A stretch of DNA of 64,000 bases from Bradyrhizobium jicamae (GCF_001440395.1 NZ_LLXZ01000160.1:16938-80937); one strand, 5' to 3'; positions 1 to 8,798 are shown, counted from the stretch's first letter. The notes: generated from the letters alone by a model not told the origin. Translations and numbers: made by a program.

Positions 1-234
1 CGCGGGCGGCTGCCCTGTCGCCTACCCAGCTGTTCACGCGAGGCCACCGCGTCCGTAGGTTCAGCAGAGCGGAAGATCCAAGGCTGTCAGTCTAGCGCAG
101 TGGCGCGCCTGAGGGCGCGTACTCATAAACGCCTCGCGTCTGCTTTGAAGCGCAAACCGGAAAACGTTCGATCGCTCTGAGCCTTACCGCTTTTGACCCG
201 AAGCAGAAGTCGCAGACCTCGCTATGAATGCTTT

Positions 235-3200
235 CTAGGCCAACTCGGCGAGTAGCGCTGTGGCCTCTTTGAGGTCGGGGGTATCGAATCCCTCCGTGAA
301 GCAGTGGTAGATCGGCGCGAGCAGGTCGTGGGCATCGGTGCGCTTGCCTTGATCGTACCAAAGCCGAGTCAGGCTGGTGGCGACACGCAATTCCCAGAGC
401 CTTGCGCCTTGGTTCTGCGCTGTTCGAAGCGCGCGGCATAGCCAGCGTTCGGCATCGTGTCGATCCGACTTGGTGATCAGCGCCTCGGCCATGAGCCGAT
501 ACAACTCCGCCTCGTACCACCGCTCGTCGGTTCGCTCGACCACCTTCAGGGCTTCATCTAACAGGCTGATCGCTTCAGCGGATCGGTTCGCTCGCCTGTG
601 CGCTGCCGCCAGAAGACCGAGATAGTAAGGCACCTTGATCTCGGCACCCGTCGCCCGTTTCGCCGCCAGACCCCACTGCATCCTGCTGATGGCCTCCTCG
701 ATGGATCCTCCCAGCGCGAGCATGGCCCATCCTCGGAAACAGGTCCCTGTTCCCACGAAGTGAGGAAAACCATGATCGGTGGCGAGGGTTACCAGCTCCT
801 CGGCTCGTTCAGCGAGGATCGCGCCGTCGCCGCGAAGCTGGTGAAAGATACAATTGACGTGCAGAGCAAACGCCAATGTATAAGGCTGCGACAGCTCGCG
901 CGCCCAGGCCAGCGCGTGTCGGCTTTGTGCCAGCGCCTGATCCGCTTGTCCCAGCAGCAGAAGTGTCCAGGCGACGAAGCTCTCGCAGATAACGCGGATG
1001 TCGTGCGGCGCCAGCCTCGGAGGTCGGTGCTCCGCCGGATCATAGAGGTTGAGCGCCTGCTTCAGATGGTCGAGCGCACGGCTGAGGTCGGAGCGAAACA
1101 GATGGCTGATGCCCAAGTTCCGATGTGCCATCAGCTTGGTGTCGCTGTCATTTCGGTTTTCGGAAAGTACCGCTAACTCGTCCGCTAGCTGACGAGCGGC
1201 GCGGAACTCCGCGCGATTGTGCAAGAACGACCAGGCGCCGCCCAGGGCTATCGCGAGCTGGGATCCCTCCGGGGCCTCACGGCACAGCTCACGAGCACGG
1301 GCATACGCTTCACCGGCTTGAGACGATGCCCATCCCTTGGCCGCCACGAGGGCCCCAGCAAGGGCGAGCTGAAGAGAAAGTTCGCTCGATTGGCGCTGCG
1401 GATTTTTCGGCAGGCTGGCAAGCAACTCGAGCGCCTTGCCAAAGTGCGCAGCGGCCTCGGCCATCGTCGAACGTTGGACGGCCAAGCGCCCAGCCTTGTC
1501 CCAATACTCAATTGCCTTTTCAACGAGGCCAGCTCCGGCACAATGCTGAGCCATAAGCTCGGGCTGAGCCGCGGCAATCTCCGGAAACTGGCGTTCCAGC
1601 GTGGTGGCAATACGGCCATGCAGTTGCTGCCGTCGGGGGCGCAGCAAGGTGCTGTAGGCCGCGTCCTGCACTAGGGCATGCTTGAAGGTGTAGGTGGCAT
1701 CAGGCGGCATCCCGCGTCGGAACACCAGCTCGGCGCGCATGAGCTGCTCCAAAGCGCCCTCCAGCCGCGGTTGCGGCATTTCGGCGACGGCACTGATCAG
1801 CTCGTGGGAAAACTGACGCCCGAGCGCCGCTGCGATCTGCGCCACTTCCCGAGTGGGCGCCAATCGATCGAGTCGAGCCAGGAGCGAGGCCTGGAGCGTC
1901 GTCGGGATTGCCAAAGGAAGCACCGGTCCGGCGACGCAGTAATGGTCTCCGGCATCGGTCATCAATCCGCTCTCGACGACTGACTTGGTCAGCTCCTCGA
2001 TGAATAGCGGCACGCCATCGGTGCGATCAATGATCTGATCGGCAATCTCCGTGGGTAATGTCTTGCCCCCGGTTACATGCGCGATCATCTCGGCGCGGTG
2101 GCGAGGGGGCAAGCGGCTGAGACTGAGCAACGTCACCTGCGGACGGCCGATCCAGGGCGGCGTGAACTCCGGTCGGAACGTGATGATGATCAGGGCCTGC
2201 AGCGTCGCGGCTCCGTCTATGAGCAAATCCAGCGATTCCAGCGTGGTGGGGTCGCTCCAATGGACATCTTCCCATAGCATCAGCAGAGGCTGCCGCGCTG
2301 CGAGCCCTTCGACCTGCGCCAACTGCACCTGAAGCGTTTTCTCTTTGCGCTTCTGCGGCGTGAAATTGAGCGGCGGGTAGCGATCGCCAGTCGGTATCGA
2401 CAGCAAGTCGGCCAATAGCGGGACGGCTTCGCTCAGTTCCTGGTTGGCCAGAGCCAGCACCGCAATAAGCTTATCCAAGCGGGTCTCGGCCGTATCCTCG
2501 CGCCGAAAGCCGGCCGCCTGCTCAAGCTGGGTGATGCTGGGATAGAACGCACTGTGCTGATGGTGCGGCGAGCAGAAATAACGCAACCGCGTGTGCGGCT
2601 CGTTGCCCAACTGCTCCAGCAGGGTTTGTGCGATGCGCGACTTGCCGATGCCCGGCTCACCAACAATCAGGACGACGGAACCGTCGCCGGCCTTGGCCTG
2701 CTCCCAGCGCCGCGTCAACAATGCGATCTCTTCCTCGCGACCAATCAACGGCGTGCTGGCCGCGCGTAGGGCCTCGAACCGACTGCCGACCAGGCTCGCG
2801 CCCACGACCCGCCAGACATGCACTGGATAATGGATTCCCGCGATCGGCAATGTGCCCAGATCGCAATAATCAAACAGGCCGCCAAGCAGGCGGCGCGTGT
2901 TGTCTGCGATGACAACCGAGTTCGGTTCGGCAAGTCCCTGTAGCCGTGCCGCGAGATTAGGGGTTTCACCAATGACGGCCTGTTCCTGGGCGGCGCCCTC
3001 ACCGAGCAGATCACCGACGACTACGAGGCCCGTGGCGATACCGACACGCACCCGCAACGAGCTTCCCTGGCCTGCATCGAGCTTGGCCACCGCTTCGATC
3101 AACGCGAGGCCCGAGCGTACCGCTCGTTCGGCGTCCTCCTCATGAGCCTGCGGGTAACCGAAATAAGCTAGCACGCCGTCACCAAGATACTTGGCAACAA

Positions 3201-3621
3201 AGCCGCCGGATCCGGTGATTACCTCGGCGCAACGACGATGATAGGAGCCGATGATGTCGCGCAGTTCTTCCGGATCGAGCCGCGCAGACAGTGCCGTGGA
3301 ACCGATGAGGTCGACGAACATGACCGTTAGCTGGCGGCGTTCGGCTTCGGGAGCCTTGCCGGCGGAGCGATCGGGCTCGACCGAATGTTTGGTCGTGTCG
3401 CGAAAAGTTTCGGTTCGCAACGCGGCGATCGCATCGAGGAGAATACGGCGATGGCCGACCGCAGTCACACCGAGGTCTCTGAGGTCCTCGGCAGTGAGCT
3501 TGGGCAGGATTGCCTCATCGATCGCGTTTTCCCGGAATGCCTGGTCGTAGCGTTCCAGGCCGAGGCCGCGCAGCCAGGCAGAGATATCCATGCCATTCAC
3601 CGCACACTTGGCCGCACTCAT
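235..3621 (-). CDS. SAM-domain / class III adenylate cyclase / AAA ATPase / TPR signalling protein
   Basis: This 1128-residue protein combines four modules. An N-terminal SAM-like domain (about residues 11-68) precedes a class III nucleotide cyclase domain (about 95-265). The two metal aspartates are visible as D104 (FVDLIGS) and D148 (KYLGDG), and the transition-state Asn/Arg pair as N222 and R226. K144 in the substrate-specificity position favours ATP, so cAMP is the likely product. A STAND/AAA-type ATPase follows, with Walker A GEPGIGKS at 321-328 and a Walker B LLMLWED. The C-terminal third is helical TPR-like repeats. This architecture is typical of the large cyclase-ATPase proteins found in many copies in Bradyrhizobium. 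Start choice is open: the upstream ATG gives MSAAKCAVNG before the SAM domain, and an internal ATG at 3591 fits the domain start equally well. No signal peptide or membrane segment is seen, so it is probably cytoplasmic. The ligand sensed by the AAA/TPR part cannot be read from sequence. Confidence 0.93.
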   Translation of the reverse strand: MSAAKCAVNGMDISAWLRGLGLERYDQAFRENAIDEAILPKLTAEDLRDLGVTAVGHRRILLDAIAALRTETFRDTTKHSVEPDRSAGKAPEAERRQLTVMFVDLIGSTALSARLDPEELRDIIGSYHRRCAEVITGSGGFVAKYLGDGVLAYFGYPQAHEEDAERAVRSGLALIEAVAKLDAGQGSSLRVRVGIATGLVVVGDLLGEGAAQEQAVIGETPNLAARLQGLAEPNSVVIADNTRRLLGGLFDYCDLGTLPIAGIHYPVHVWRVVGASLVGSRFEALRAASTPLIGREEEIALLTRRWEQAKAGDGSVVLIVGEPGIGKSRIAQTLLEQLGNEPHTRLRYFCSPHHQHSAFYPSITQLEQAAGFRREDTAETRLDKLIAVLALANQELSEAVPLLADLLSIPTGDRYPPLNFTPQKRKEKTLQVQLAQVEGLAARQPLLMLWEDVHWSDPTTLESLDLLIDGAATLQALIIITFRPEFTPPWIGRPQVTLLSLSRLPPRHRAEMIAHVTGGKTLPTEIADQIIDRTDGVPLFIEELTKSVVESGLMTDAGDHYCVAGPVLPLAIPTTLQASLLARLDRLAPTREVAQIAAALGRQFSHELISAVAEMPQPRLEGALEQLMRAELVFRRGMPPDATYTFKHALVQDAAYSTLLRPRRQQLHGRIATTLERQFPEIAAAQPELMAQHCAGAGLVEKAIEYWDKAGRLAVQRSTMAEAAAHFGKALELLASLPKNPQRQSSELSLQLALAGALVAAKGWASSQAGEAYARARELCREAPEGSQLAIALGGAWSFLHNRAEFRAARQLADELAVLSENRNDSDTKLMAHRNLGISHLFRSDLSRALDHLKQALNLYDPAEHRPPRLAPHDIRVICESFVAWTLLLLGQADQALAQSRHALAWARELSQPYTLAFALHVNCIFHQLRGDGAILAERAEELVTLATDHGFPHFVGTGTCFRGWAMLALGGSIEEAISRMQWGLAAKRATGAEIKVPYYLGLLAAAHRRANRSAEAISLLDEALKVVERTDERWYEAELYRLMAEALITKSDRHDAERWLCRALRTAQNQGARLWELRVATSLTRLWYDQGKRTDAHDLLAPIYHCFTEGFDTPDLKEATALLAELA

Positions 3622-4180
3622 CCACAGGCCATAGCCGCCGCCACGTCGGCCGCTTCGTTAGCCGTGCGCCGTCGGTCGAGCCGCTCGCGGATCACACCGT
3701 CGCACCAGAATGAGAAAGCCAGTTTACCCCACCCCATGGGGCGAGACACGCTTTTTTGGCCCGTGAAGCGCTGGAACCCGCGGATCAACCCCGGAGCGAG
3801 CCCGTGAGCACTCGCAGAAAACGACGCTCACCGTCACGACCCCACCGACGCATCTCGCGCTCGCCGACGGGGTGATCGAGTGAGAGGGCTACTTCCGTTG
3901 TTGGCCCGTATGCGACGACTCCGACCTGTGACGTAGCGTCTGTTGCTAGGGGTGGACCGGCCATGGTTCAGACGCGGGCCAACCGGCGCAACTGACCCAA
4001 AACCGGCTGTTTCGGTGACGTCGCCTTTAGGCAGCGTAGGTGATTGCGCGAGCAGAGAGGATCGGGGGCTCTCGAAGCCGGCCCAAGTTCGCGAAGGCCG
4101 ACGGCTTCACCCCGAATTTGACGTGACCACCAGCACAGTTGGCTAGGTCAGATCGGCCTACCCTTAAAGGCATAGTCTGA
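3622..4180. other. gene-free stretch
   Basis: I see no convincing gene here. Short open frames exist on both strands but lack ribosome-binding sites and recognisable protein patterns. It presumably holds the promoter of the cyclase gene at its left end. Confidence 0.5.
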
Positions 4181-4204
4181 GGACTGGTTCTCATCAGAAG
4201 ATAC

Positions 4205-4330
4205 CATCTGGAGACGAATATGGGCGAGGTTGTCCGGTTCATCCCGAAATCTGATCGCGGAAGGCAGCATCTGGAGACGAATATCGGCGAGGTTATCCGG
4301 TTCATCTCGAAATCTGATCGCGAGCGACTC
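4205..4330 (+). repeat. tandem 63-bp duplication (two imperfect copies)
   Basis: A block beginning CATCTGGAGACGAATAT at 4205 recurs at 4268, a period of 63 bp or exactly 21 codons. The copies differ at only a few positions. One of these changes the ATG of copy 1 to ATC in copy 2. The duplication lies at the 5' end of the small ORF 4220-4459 and is in frame with it. Confidence 0.85.
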
Positions 4331-4459
4331 CGCTTCACTCGAGAAGCTCGCGCGATATACGACAGCGTTTTCCGACCGGCTGATCCCGTCGACGAACAGC
4401 GGGACGTCGCGCCGATAAGTCGCGCGAATCCCTATGGCAGCGACGAGGTTCTGTCGTGA
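4220..4459 (+). CDS. small hypothetical protein with duplicated N-terminus
   Basis: This 79-residue ORF reads MGEVVRFIPKSDR, then a near-copy IGEVIRFISKSDR 21 residues later, followed by ERLRFTREARAIYDSVFRPADPV. I believe the second block plus tail matches a class of short hypothetical proteins found in rhizobia that begin MGEVVRFxPKSxRER and continue REARAIYDSIFPPADPV. That recollection is from memory and was not checked. If so, the ancestral start was in what is now copy 2, and a tandem duplication has extended the protein. Function unknown. It is isolated in a gene-poor stretch and may be decaying. Confidence 0.5.
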   Translation: MGEVVRFIPKSDRGRQHLETNIGEVIRFISKSDRERLRFTREARAIYDSVFRPADPVDEQRDVAPISRANPYGSDEVLS

Positions 4460-4538
4460 CCATCGGACCATAGGTTTCGCAAAGTCCAGAAAATCGGGTC
4501 ATAGAACCGCACATCCATCTGGCGGTAATCGCCCGGCA

Positions 4539-4844
4539 CTACGGCTTCACTTTCGCAGAACTGATCAAGGGTGGGCTGCATGTTCTGCCCCTACTGGGTG
4601 AGGACGCAGTGCTGTGTGCCGTCAATCCGCGATCCGGACGCGTCGAGCTTCCAAACTGGAGGCTCGGATCATGCGCTACGAACTCACCGACCGGGATGAT
4701 CGATTTACGTCTGGCGCTCTTGGCGGCGCTATGCTCGATGATCAGATTTAAAGCTGAAGCTTCGTCGGCACAGGCAGCGATGCTCTTCCCATCGACGCAC
4801 ACCATCCACTGCTGGCCGATCACTTTGACCGTATATTCTGTCAT
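4539..4844 (-). CDS. small hypothetical protein (MTEYTVKVIGQQW)
   Basis: The ATG at 4844 gives a 101-residue protein beginning MTEYTVKVIGQQWMVCVDGK, with a conserved-looking alternation of hydrophobic and polar residues for about 50 residues. The C-terminal half is rich in Ser, Arg and Thr and looks like out-of-family read-through. An upstream in-frame start exists at 4877 but adds an atypical MAGGLIVDGPA extension. I do not recognise a family. The N-terminal part looks like a real short domain, whereas the tail may reflect loss of an earlier stop codon. Confidence 0.4.
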   Translation of the reverse strand: MTEYTVKVIGQQWMVCVDGKSIAACADEASALNLIIEHSAAKSARRKSIIPVGEFVAHDPSLQFGSSTRPDRGLTAHSTASSPSRGRTCSPPLISSAKVKP

Positions 4845-5650
4845 TGCGGGCCCATCCACGATAAGACCCCCAGCCAAGCAACTCTATTAGGCCAGACTCG
4901 CCTTAATGGTTTCTTAATAGTTCAGGCTGGACGGATCTCCAATCTGGTTCGCGAAAAAGTGGGGCAATAGCCGGTACCGGTACCTGCTCGATTGCGATCC
5001 CGGGAAACCGGGGGTGGGGGTTCGAGCCCCCTACCCCCTCACCGATGCGCCCCAAACAGCATGTTCACCGCCATCGCCATGTGAGCACGCGCCAATGATT
5101 TTCAAGTGCCTGCGCCATTTAGCGTCTCCCATACCGCTCGATTGGGCCATGATGTCCGTCGTGGTTCGGAGGTCTGTGATGAGCGAGTATCAACGCCTTC
5201 CGCCCCGATCGCAGCGCCCCCGATGAGCGTAGCAAGAGGGAGTATCAGCTGGTTGGCCACTGCAAGCCATTGTTTTTGCAGACCCGTGGCACTTCAGCCC
5301 CGGGGAGCCAATATGGTCGCACGTTTCCGTGGCGTCCGTTTCCACCCCCCTCGCCCTGCATGATCTCCAATGTGCGCCTGCAGTAAATGCGTGCGGTGGG
5401 CAGATTTATCGCGACCGAAACGCGATCGAGGCCGGCTATTTAATTAAATTCCATATGATCCCGACCCGGAACGGTCGCTGCCTCAATGCCGTCTCCGCGC
5501 AAAAGCCGCTGAATCTGGCCCGTGGCGCACCGGTTAACCGGACAACCATAAGGCGCAATGGCTTGGGAATTTAACAGTGGTACTGCATTATTCCTCTTGA
5601 CCTCCATTATAAATTCTGAAAAAGTTCCATCGAATTTAAATATTTAATAT
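4845..5650. other. gene-free stretch upstream of the PEP-CTERM gene
   Basis: No credible gene is visible over about 800 bp. Around 5011-5037 there is a tRNA T-arm-like hairpin (GGGGG-TTCGAG-CCCCC) without the rest of a tRNA. The last 80 bp are strikingly AT-rich compared with the rest of the window and include a TATAAA box at 5608-5613. This marks a probable promoter/leader for the gene starting at 5663. Confidence 0.45.
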
Positions 5651-5662
5651 AAGGATGTCACC

Positions 5663-6391
5663 ATGGGGAAGGCATTTAATATTCTGGCCGTGAGCTTGCT
5701 CGCCGGTCTAATTCATTCGCCGGCAAACGCAGCCGTCGTGAGTTTCACCGGTGACGGCAATTTTTCCAGTATCTCGAATTGCAGTGGCGGCAGCCCCGGT
5801 TGCTCCATCACCAATAACAACAACGTCCTCAAAATGTCGGGATCAGCAGGGTGGCCGTCAAACAACCCGAGCACGCTGACCATCACTGATATCACCGGCA
5901 ACATCACGTCGAACAAGGACGACTATGTCATCGGCAAGATCACCTGGGTGAATCTTGCGACCTACAACACCGACCAGAATTTCAACGTCAAATACACTTT
6001 CTCGCTGAACTTCACCTCGCCGAACAATGCGTTTGATAAGCAGGAGTTCAGCCTGAACATCCAGCAGACGACCAACCCGTCGCCTGACAACGTGTTCAAC
6101 ATCAGCCAGACGCTGCTCAACAACCTTGGTCCGTTCACCCTCAACGGCGTTACAGTGTCCGACATCCACTTCGCTGAATATGGCGATGGATGGTACGACA
6201 AAAACACCGGCAAATGGACGAACCCCGAGGGCAAGACGTCGACGCTCAAGATCCTGGCGGACTTCACCTTCGAAACCGCGCCGCCGGTCCCGGAACCGTC
6301 GACCTGGGCCATGATGATCCTTGGCTTCGGTGGCGTCGGCTTCATGGCCTATCGCCGCAAGCGCAGCGGCAGCGCACTCACCGCGGCTTGA
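5663..6391 (+). CDS. PEP-CTERM sorting-domain secreted protein
   Basis: This 242-residue exported protein starts at an ATG preceded by AAGGA (5651-5655). An N-terminal signal peptide ends at about ANAA (residues 21-24). The body is rich in Asn, Thr and Ser, as in many extracellular matrix proteins. The C-terminus has a complete PEP-CTERM signal: PVPEPSTWAMM, a hydrophobic stretch ILGFGGVGFMAY, then RRKR. In this family the signal is recognised by an exosortase that cleaves and releases or anchors the protein at the envelope, often together with exopolysaccharide. No exosortase gene lies in this window, so processing would depend on one elsewhere. The AT-rich leader and a strong terminator indicate a monocistronic unit. 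The actual function of the body is unknown. Confidence 0.9.
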   Translation: MGKAFNILAVSLLAGLIHSPANAAVVSFTGDGNFSSISNCSGGSPGCSITNNNNVLKMSGSAGWPSNNPSTLTITDITGNITSNKDDYVIGKITWVNLATYNTDQNFNVKYTFSLNFTSPNNAFDKQEFSLNIQQTTNPSPDNVFNISQTLLNNLGPFTLNGVTVSDIHFAEYGDGWYDKNTGKWTNPEGKTSTLKILADFTFETAPPVPEPSTWAMMILGFGGVGFMAYRRKRSGSALTAA

Positions 6392-6413
6392 TCGCCCACG
6401 CTGAAGGAATTCG

Positions 6414-6442
6414 AAAGCCGCCCTGCCCGGGCGGCTTTTTCT
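6414..6442 (+). terminator. Rho-independent terminator after the PEP-CTERM gene
   Basis: A perfect 10-bp stem AAAGCCGCCC/GGGCGGCTTT with a 5-nt loop is followed by a T-rich run. It sits 22 bp after the stop codon at 6391 and between convergent genes. Confidence 0.9.
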
Positions 6443-6456
6443 TTGTTGGCCTCTTC

Positions 6457-6942
6457 TTACTTGGCCGCGATGGCGGCAATGAACAGCGCGCAGGCCAGCG
6501 TGGACGCGACCGTGCGCACGTGGTTCCAGAACGTCCAATCCGTCAGGTAGCGCGCCCACAGCGAGGCGGCCTCCTGGCTTGCGGGATCGGCCGCGGCAAG
6601 TGCGTTGTTCAGCGGCACGTTGAAGATCATCGTGACGACGAACATGCCGAGCACATAGAGCACGCCGCCGGCCAGCATCGCCATCGCACCCGGCTCGCCC
6701 CAGCGAAACAGCGCCATTACCGCCAGCGCCGCGCTCGTCGCCGTCGTTGCCAGGAAGACCGGCAGGAACAGCGACTGCACGATAACGGCATTGATCGCAT
6801 TCATCGCGGCGATGCCGGAGGCCTGCCCGATGCGGCCGAACGCCGTCATGATGAAGGTCGAGAACGCGAAATAGAGCCCGGCGAGCAGGCCGCAGCCGAT
6901 GGCGGAGAACCACAGCAAGCCGGTGATCAACATCTGCAGCAT
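6457..6942 (-). CDS. DUF1772 family membrane protein
   Basis: This 161-residue protein has four predicted transmembrane helices and the pattern of DUF1772 (anthrone-oxygenase-like) proteins: GLYFAFSTFIM near the N-terminus, a conserved FNVPLNNAL before the last third, and W..WNHVRT before the last helix. The ATG at 6942 is chosen because it follows the stop codon of the upstream NmrA-like gene by 2 nt (TGATCATG) and has a G-rich Shine-Dalgarno. A GTG at 6957 is the alternative. The two genes are therefore probably translationally coupled and both under the divergent TetR regulator. Related proteins often sit beside TetR/NmrA-type genes; the substrate is not predictable. Confidence 0.85.
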   Translation of the reverse strand: MLQMLITGLLWFSAIGCGLLAGLYFAFSTFIMTAFGRIGQASGIAAMNAINAVIVQSLFLPVFLATTATSAALAVMALFRWGEPGAMAMLAGGVLYVLGMFVVTMIFNVPLNNALAAADPASQEAASLWARYLTDWTFWNHVRTVASTLACALFIAAIAAK

Positions 6943-6944
6943 GA

Positions 6945-7766
6945 TCAAGCCCCCCACACACCGGTCGCGGCGGTCCGGCGGGCGTAGTCGGAAAAGTCGC
7001 GTGCGGGGCGGCCGAGCGCCTGCTCGACGCCGTGCGCGACATCAGAATTGCGCCCGTCGAGCACGACGGTAAACAGCTCCAGCATCAGCTCGATGACATC
7101 GTCAGGCACATGGGGGCGCATGGCGGCCGCAAAATCCTGCGGCGCGACCTGGCGGTACTGAACCGGCCGTCCCGCGGCCTGGGCGATTTCGGCAACCGCT
7201 TGCGCAAACGTCAGCGCGCGCGGCCCCGTGACCTCATAGAGCTTGCCGACATGACGCGCCTCCGTCAGCGCCGCGACCACGATTTCGGCGATGTCGTTGA
7301 CGTCGATGAACGGCTCTCGCACGGCGCCCGCCGGCAGTGCGATCTCGCCGGCCAGCACGCCGTCGAGCAGATAGCCTTCGGAAAAATTCTGGTTGAACCA
7401 ACTCGCGCGCACGATGGTCCAAGGCACGCCGGACTGCTGCAGCGCCGCCTCCGCCTGCTGCGCCCTCGGCTCGCCGCGGCCAGACAACAGGACGACGCGC
7501 TCAAGCCCGTTCTCGCGCGCCAGCCGGCTGACTTCCGCAATCGCCTCGGGGGCGCCCTCGACCGCAAGATCCGGCTGGTAGGTGACGTAGGCCATCGAAA
7601 CGCCGGCAAGCGCGGCCGGCCACGTCTCGGGCCGGGTCCAGTCGAACGGTACAGGCGTCGAACGCGACACCGGCCGGGTCGGGATGCCGCGCGACGGCAG
7701 CAGCGCGTTGACGCGCGCACCGGTCTTGCCCGCGCCGCCGATGATCAGAATCGGGAGTTCCGACAT
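6945..7766 (-). CDS. NmrA-like / NAD(P)H-binding oxidoreductase
   Basis: This 273-residue atypical short-chain dehydrogenase begins MSELPILIIGGAGKTGARV, a Rossmann nucleotide-binding loop (GGxGKTG) at residues 10-16. Later blocks such as WFNQNFSEG and PFIDVNDIAEIVVAAL are typical of the NmrA/YtfG-type NAD(P)-binding family. These proteins act as quinone or ylidene-type reductases, or as redox sensors. The start at 7766 is supported by AAGGA upstream, although the frame stays open for about 660 bp further; that extension overlaps the regulator gene antisense and is not coding. It is divergent from the TetR gene at 7869, with operator-like palindromes between, which suggests repression relieved by a small electrophile or quinone-like ligand. 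The ligand is inferred, not shown. Confidence 0.9.
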   Translation of the reverse strand: MSELPILIIGGAGKTGARVNALLPSRGIPTRPVSRSTPVPFDWTRPETWPAALAGVSMAYVTYQPDLAVEGAPEAIAEVSRLARENGLERVVLLSGRGEPRAQQAEAALQQSGVPWTIVRASWFNQNFSEGYLLDGVLAGEIALPAGAVREPFIDVNDIAEIVVAALTEARHVGKLYEVTGPRALTFAQAVAEIAQAAGRPVQYRQVAPQDFAAAMRPHVPDDVIELMLELFTVVLDGRNSDVAHGVEQALGRPARDFSDYARRTAATGVWGA

Positions 7767-7786
7767 GAAGAAATCCTTTCGGGAGC

Positions 7787-7807
7787 AATACGAGAACATC
7801 TCGTATT
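7787..7807. promoter_or_regulatory. operator palindrome 1 (TetR-type)
   Basis: A perfect 9-bp inverted repeat AATACGAGA-ACA-TCTCGTATT lies 20 bp upstream of the NmrA-like start, in the divergent intergenic region. It is the probable binding site of the adjacent TetR protein. Confidence 0.75.
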
Positions 7808-7812
7808 TGCCA

Positions 7813-7833
7813 AATGCGATAAACTCTCGTATT
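7813..7833. promoter_or_regulatory. operator palindrome 2 (imperfect copy)
   Basis: AATGCGATA-AAC-TCTCGTATT has the same size and spacer as operator 1. Its right arm is identical and its left arm matches at 7 of 9 positions. The dyad centres are 26 bp apart. Confidence 0.7.
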
Positions 7834-7868
7834 AGTAACGTCAAGTCGTTTTTATGTGAGAGGACCCG

Positions 7869-8519
7869 ATGCCGCGGGCGAAAGCCGGACCGAAAACAAC
7901 CGAGACTGCGCCCGCACTGGCGCGCCTGGTACCGACCCAGCAGCGCAGCCGCGAGCGGTTCGAAAAGATCCTGGCCTGCGCGGCGGAATTGATGGCGGAG
8001 AAAGGCAGCGAAGCCTTCCGCATGAGCGACGTTGTCGAACGCAGCGGCGTGCCGTTCGGCTCGCTCTATCAGTACTTTCCGGACAAGACGGCGATCATCG
8101 GCACGCTGGCGGAACGCTACAACGCGGTCGGCCGCGATTGCGTCCGGCGCGACCTCGCGGTGGTCAAGGCTACCCGCGATCTGCATCCGGCCTTGTGCCG
8201 CATTACCGACAGCTACTATCGGATGTTCATGGACGTGCCTGTCATGCGCGACATCTGGCAGGCGACGCAGGCCGACCGTGCCCTGCAGAAGCTCGACGAG
8301 GAAGACGGCGCCTATCTCGCCGGGCTGCTCGGCGACGCGCTGCGGCGGATCGCGCCCGACGCGCCCGCATCGGCGCTGGCCTCGTTTTCCCAATTGATGA
8401 TGACGCTGATCGCCGCGACCGTCCGCCACGCCATCACGCAGGACGCGAAGGAAGCCGCCCGCATCCTCACTTTATTCAAGCGGATGCTGCCGAAGAATCT
8501 CGCGGCGCTGGAGGCGTGA
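7869..8519 (+). CDS. TetR/AcrR family transcriptional regulator
   Basis: This 216-residue protein has the TetR N-terminal helix-turn-helix: RERFEKILACAAELMAEKGSEAFRMSDVVERSGVPFGSLYQYFPDK, broken here into LMAEKGSEAFRMSD and SGVPFGSLYQYFPDK, at about residues 25-70. The C-terminal ligand domain is helical. AGAGGA at 7858-7863 precedes the ATG at a good distance. It is transcribed divergently from the NmrA-like/DUF1772 pair and probably represses that operon and itself through the two palindromes in the 102-bp intergenic region. Confidence 0.92.
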   Translation: MPRAKAGPKTTETAPALARLVPTQQRSRERFEKILACAAELMAEKGSEAFRMSDVVERSGVPFGSLYQYFPDKTAIIGTLAERYNAVGRDCVRRDLAVVKATRDLHPALCRITDSYYRMFMDVPVMRDIWQATQADRALQKLDEEDGAYLAGLLGDALRRIAPDAPASALASFSQLMMTLIAATVRHAITQDAKEAARILTLFKRMLPKNLAALEA

Positions 8520-8540
8520 GGATGTCGCGCGTCGCCGTGG

Positions 8541-8798
8541 TCACCGCTCGAACACCGCAGCGCAAGCCGAACTCAGGCTTCCCTTTTGCCGGCGCAGGCA
8601 GGCGGTGATCGCCCGCGCGTTCGGGATTTCGCCGGCGCAGAGCCGGTAGACGTCGGGCGTACAGGCCCTGCGCTGTTCCGGCGTGCCCTGCTGGGCATGG
8701 GCTGAAGCGCACGCCATCAGCGCCAGTAGGAAACCGAGCGTCGACGCCCGGCGGGAACGACGGAACAGTGCCGCACTTCGCGCAAACCTTGCCTTCAT
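8541..8798 (-). CDS. small secreted cysteine-containing protein
   Basis: This 85-residue protein has a basic N-terminus and a hydrophobic signal segment ending ACASAHAQ, so it is exported. The mature part of about 45 residues contains RRACTPDVYRLCAGEIPN, then ITACLRRQKGSLSSAC. The four cysteines are spaced as in the Cys-rich repeat of Golgi-protein-1 type seen in many rhizobial periplasmic proteins. A strong AGGAGG lies 6 nt before the ATG. It is convergent with the TetR gene. Function unknown; two disulphides in the periplasm are likely. Confidence 0.75.
   Translation of the reverse strand: MKARFARSAALFRRSRRASTLGFLLALMACASAHAQQGTPEQRRACTPDVYRLCAGEIPNARAITACLRRQKGSLSSACAAVFER

Noticed and set aside
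4513..4680. Plus-strand reading HLAVIARHYGFTFAELIKGG near 4513
   Set aside because: Looks protein-like for about 40 residues but has no start, no ribosome-binding site, and overlaps the minus-strand ORF; may be a vestige but cannot be supported.
5011..5037. tRNA-like T-arm (GGGGG-TTCGAG-CCCCC)
   Set aside because: No acceptor, D-arm or anticodon arm can be fitted upstream; the loop has 6 rather than 7 bases. At most a remnant.
5858..7042. 394-codon minus-strand ORF
   Set aside because: Overlaps the PEP-CTERM gene antisense and the DUF1772 gene in another frame; low-complexity Arg/Gly composition.
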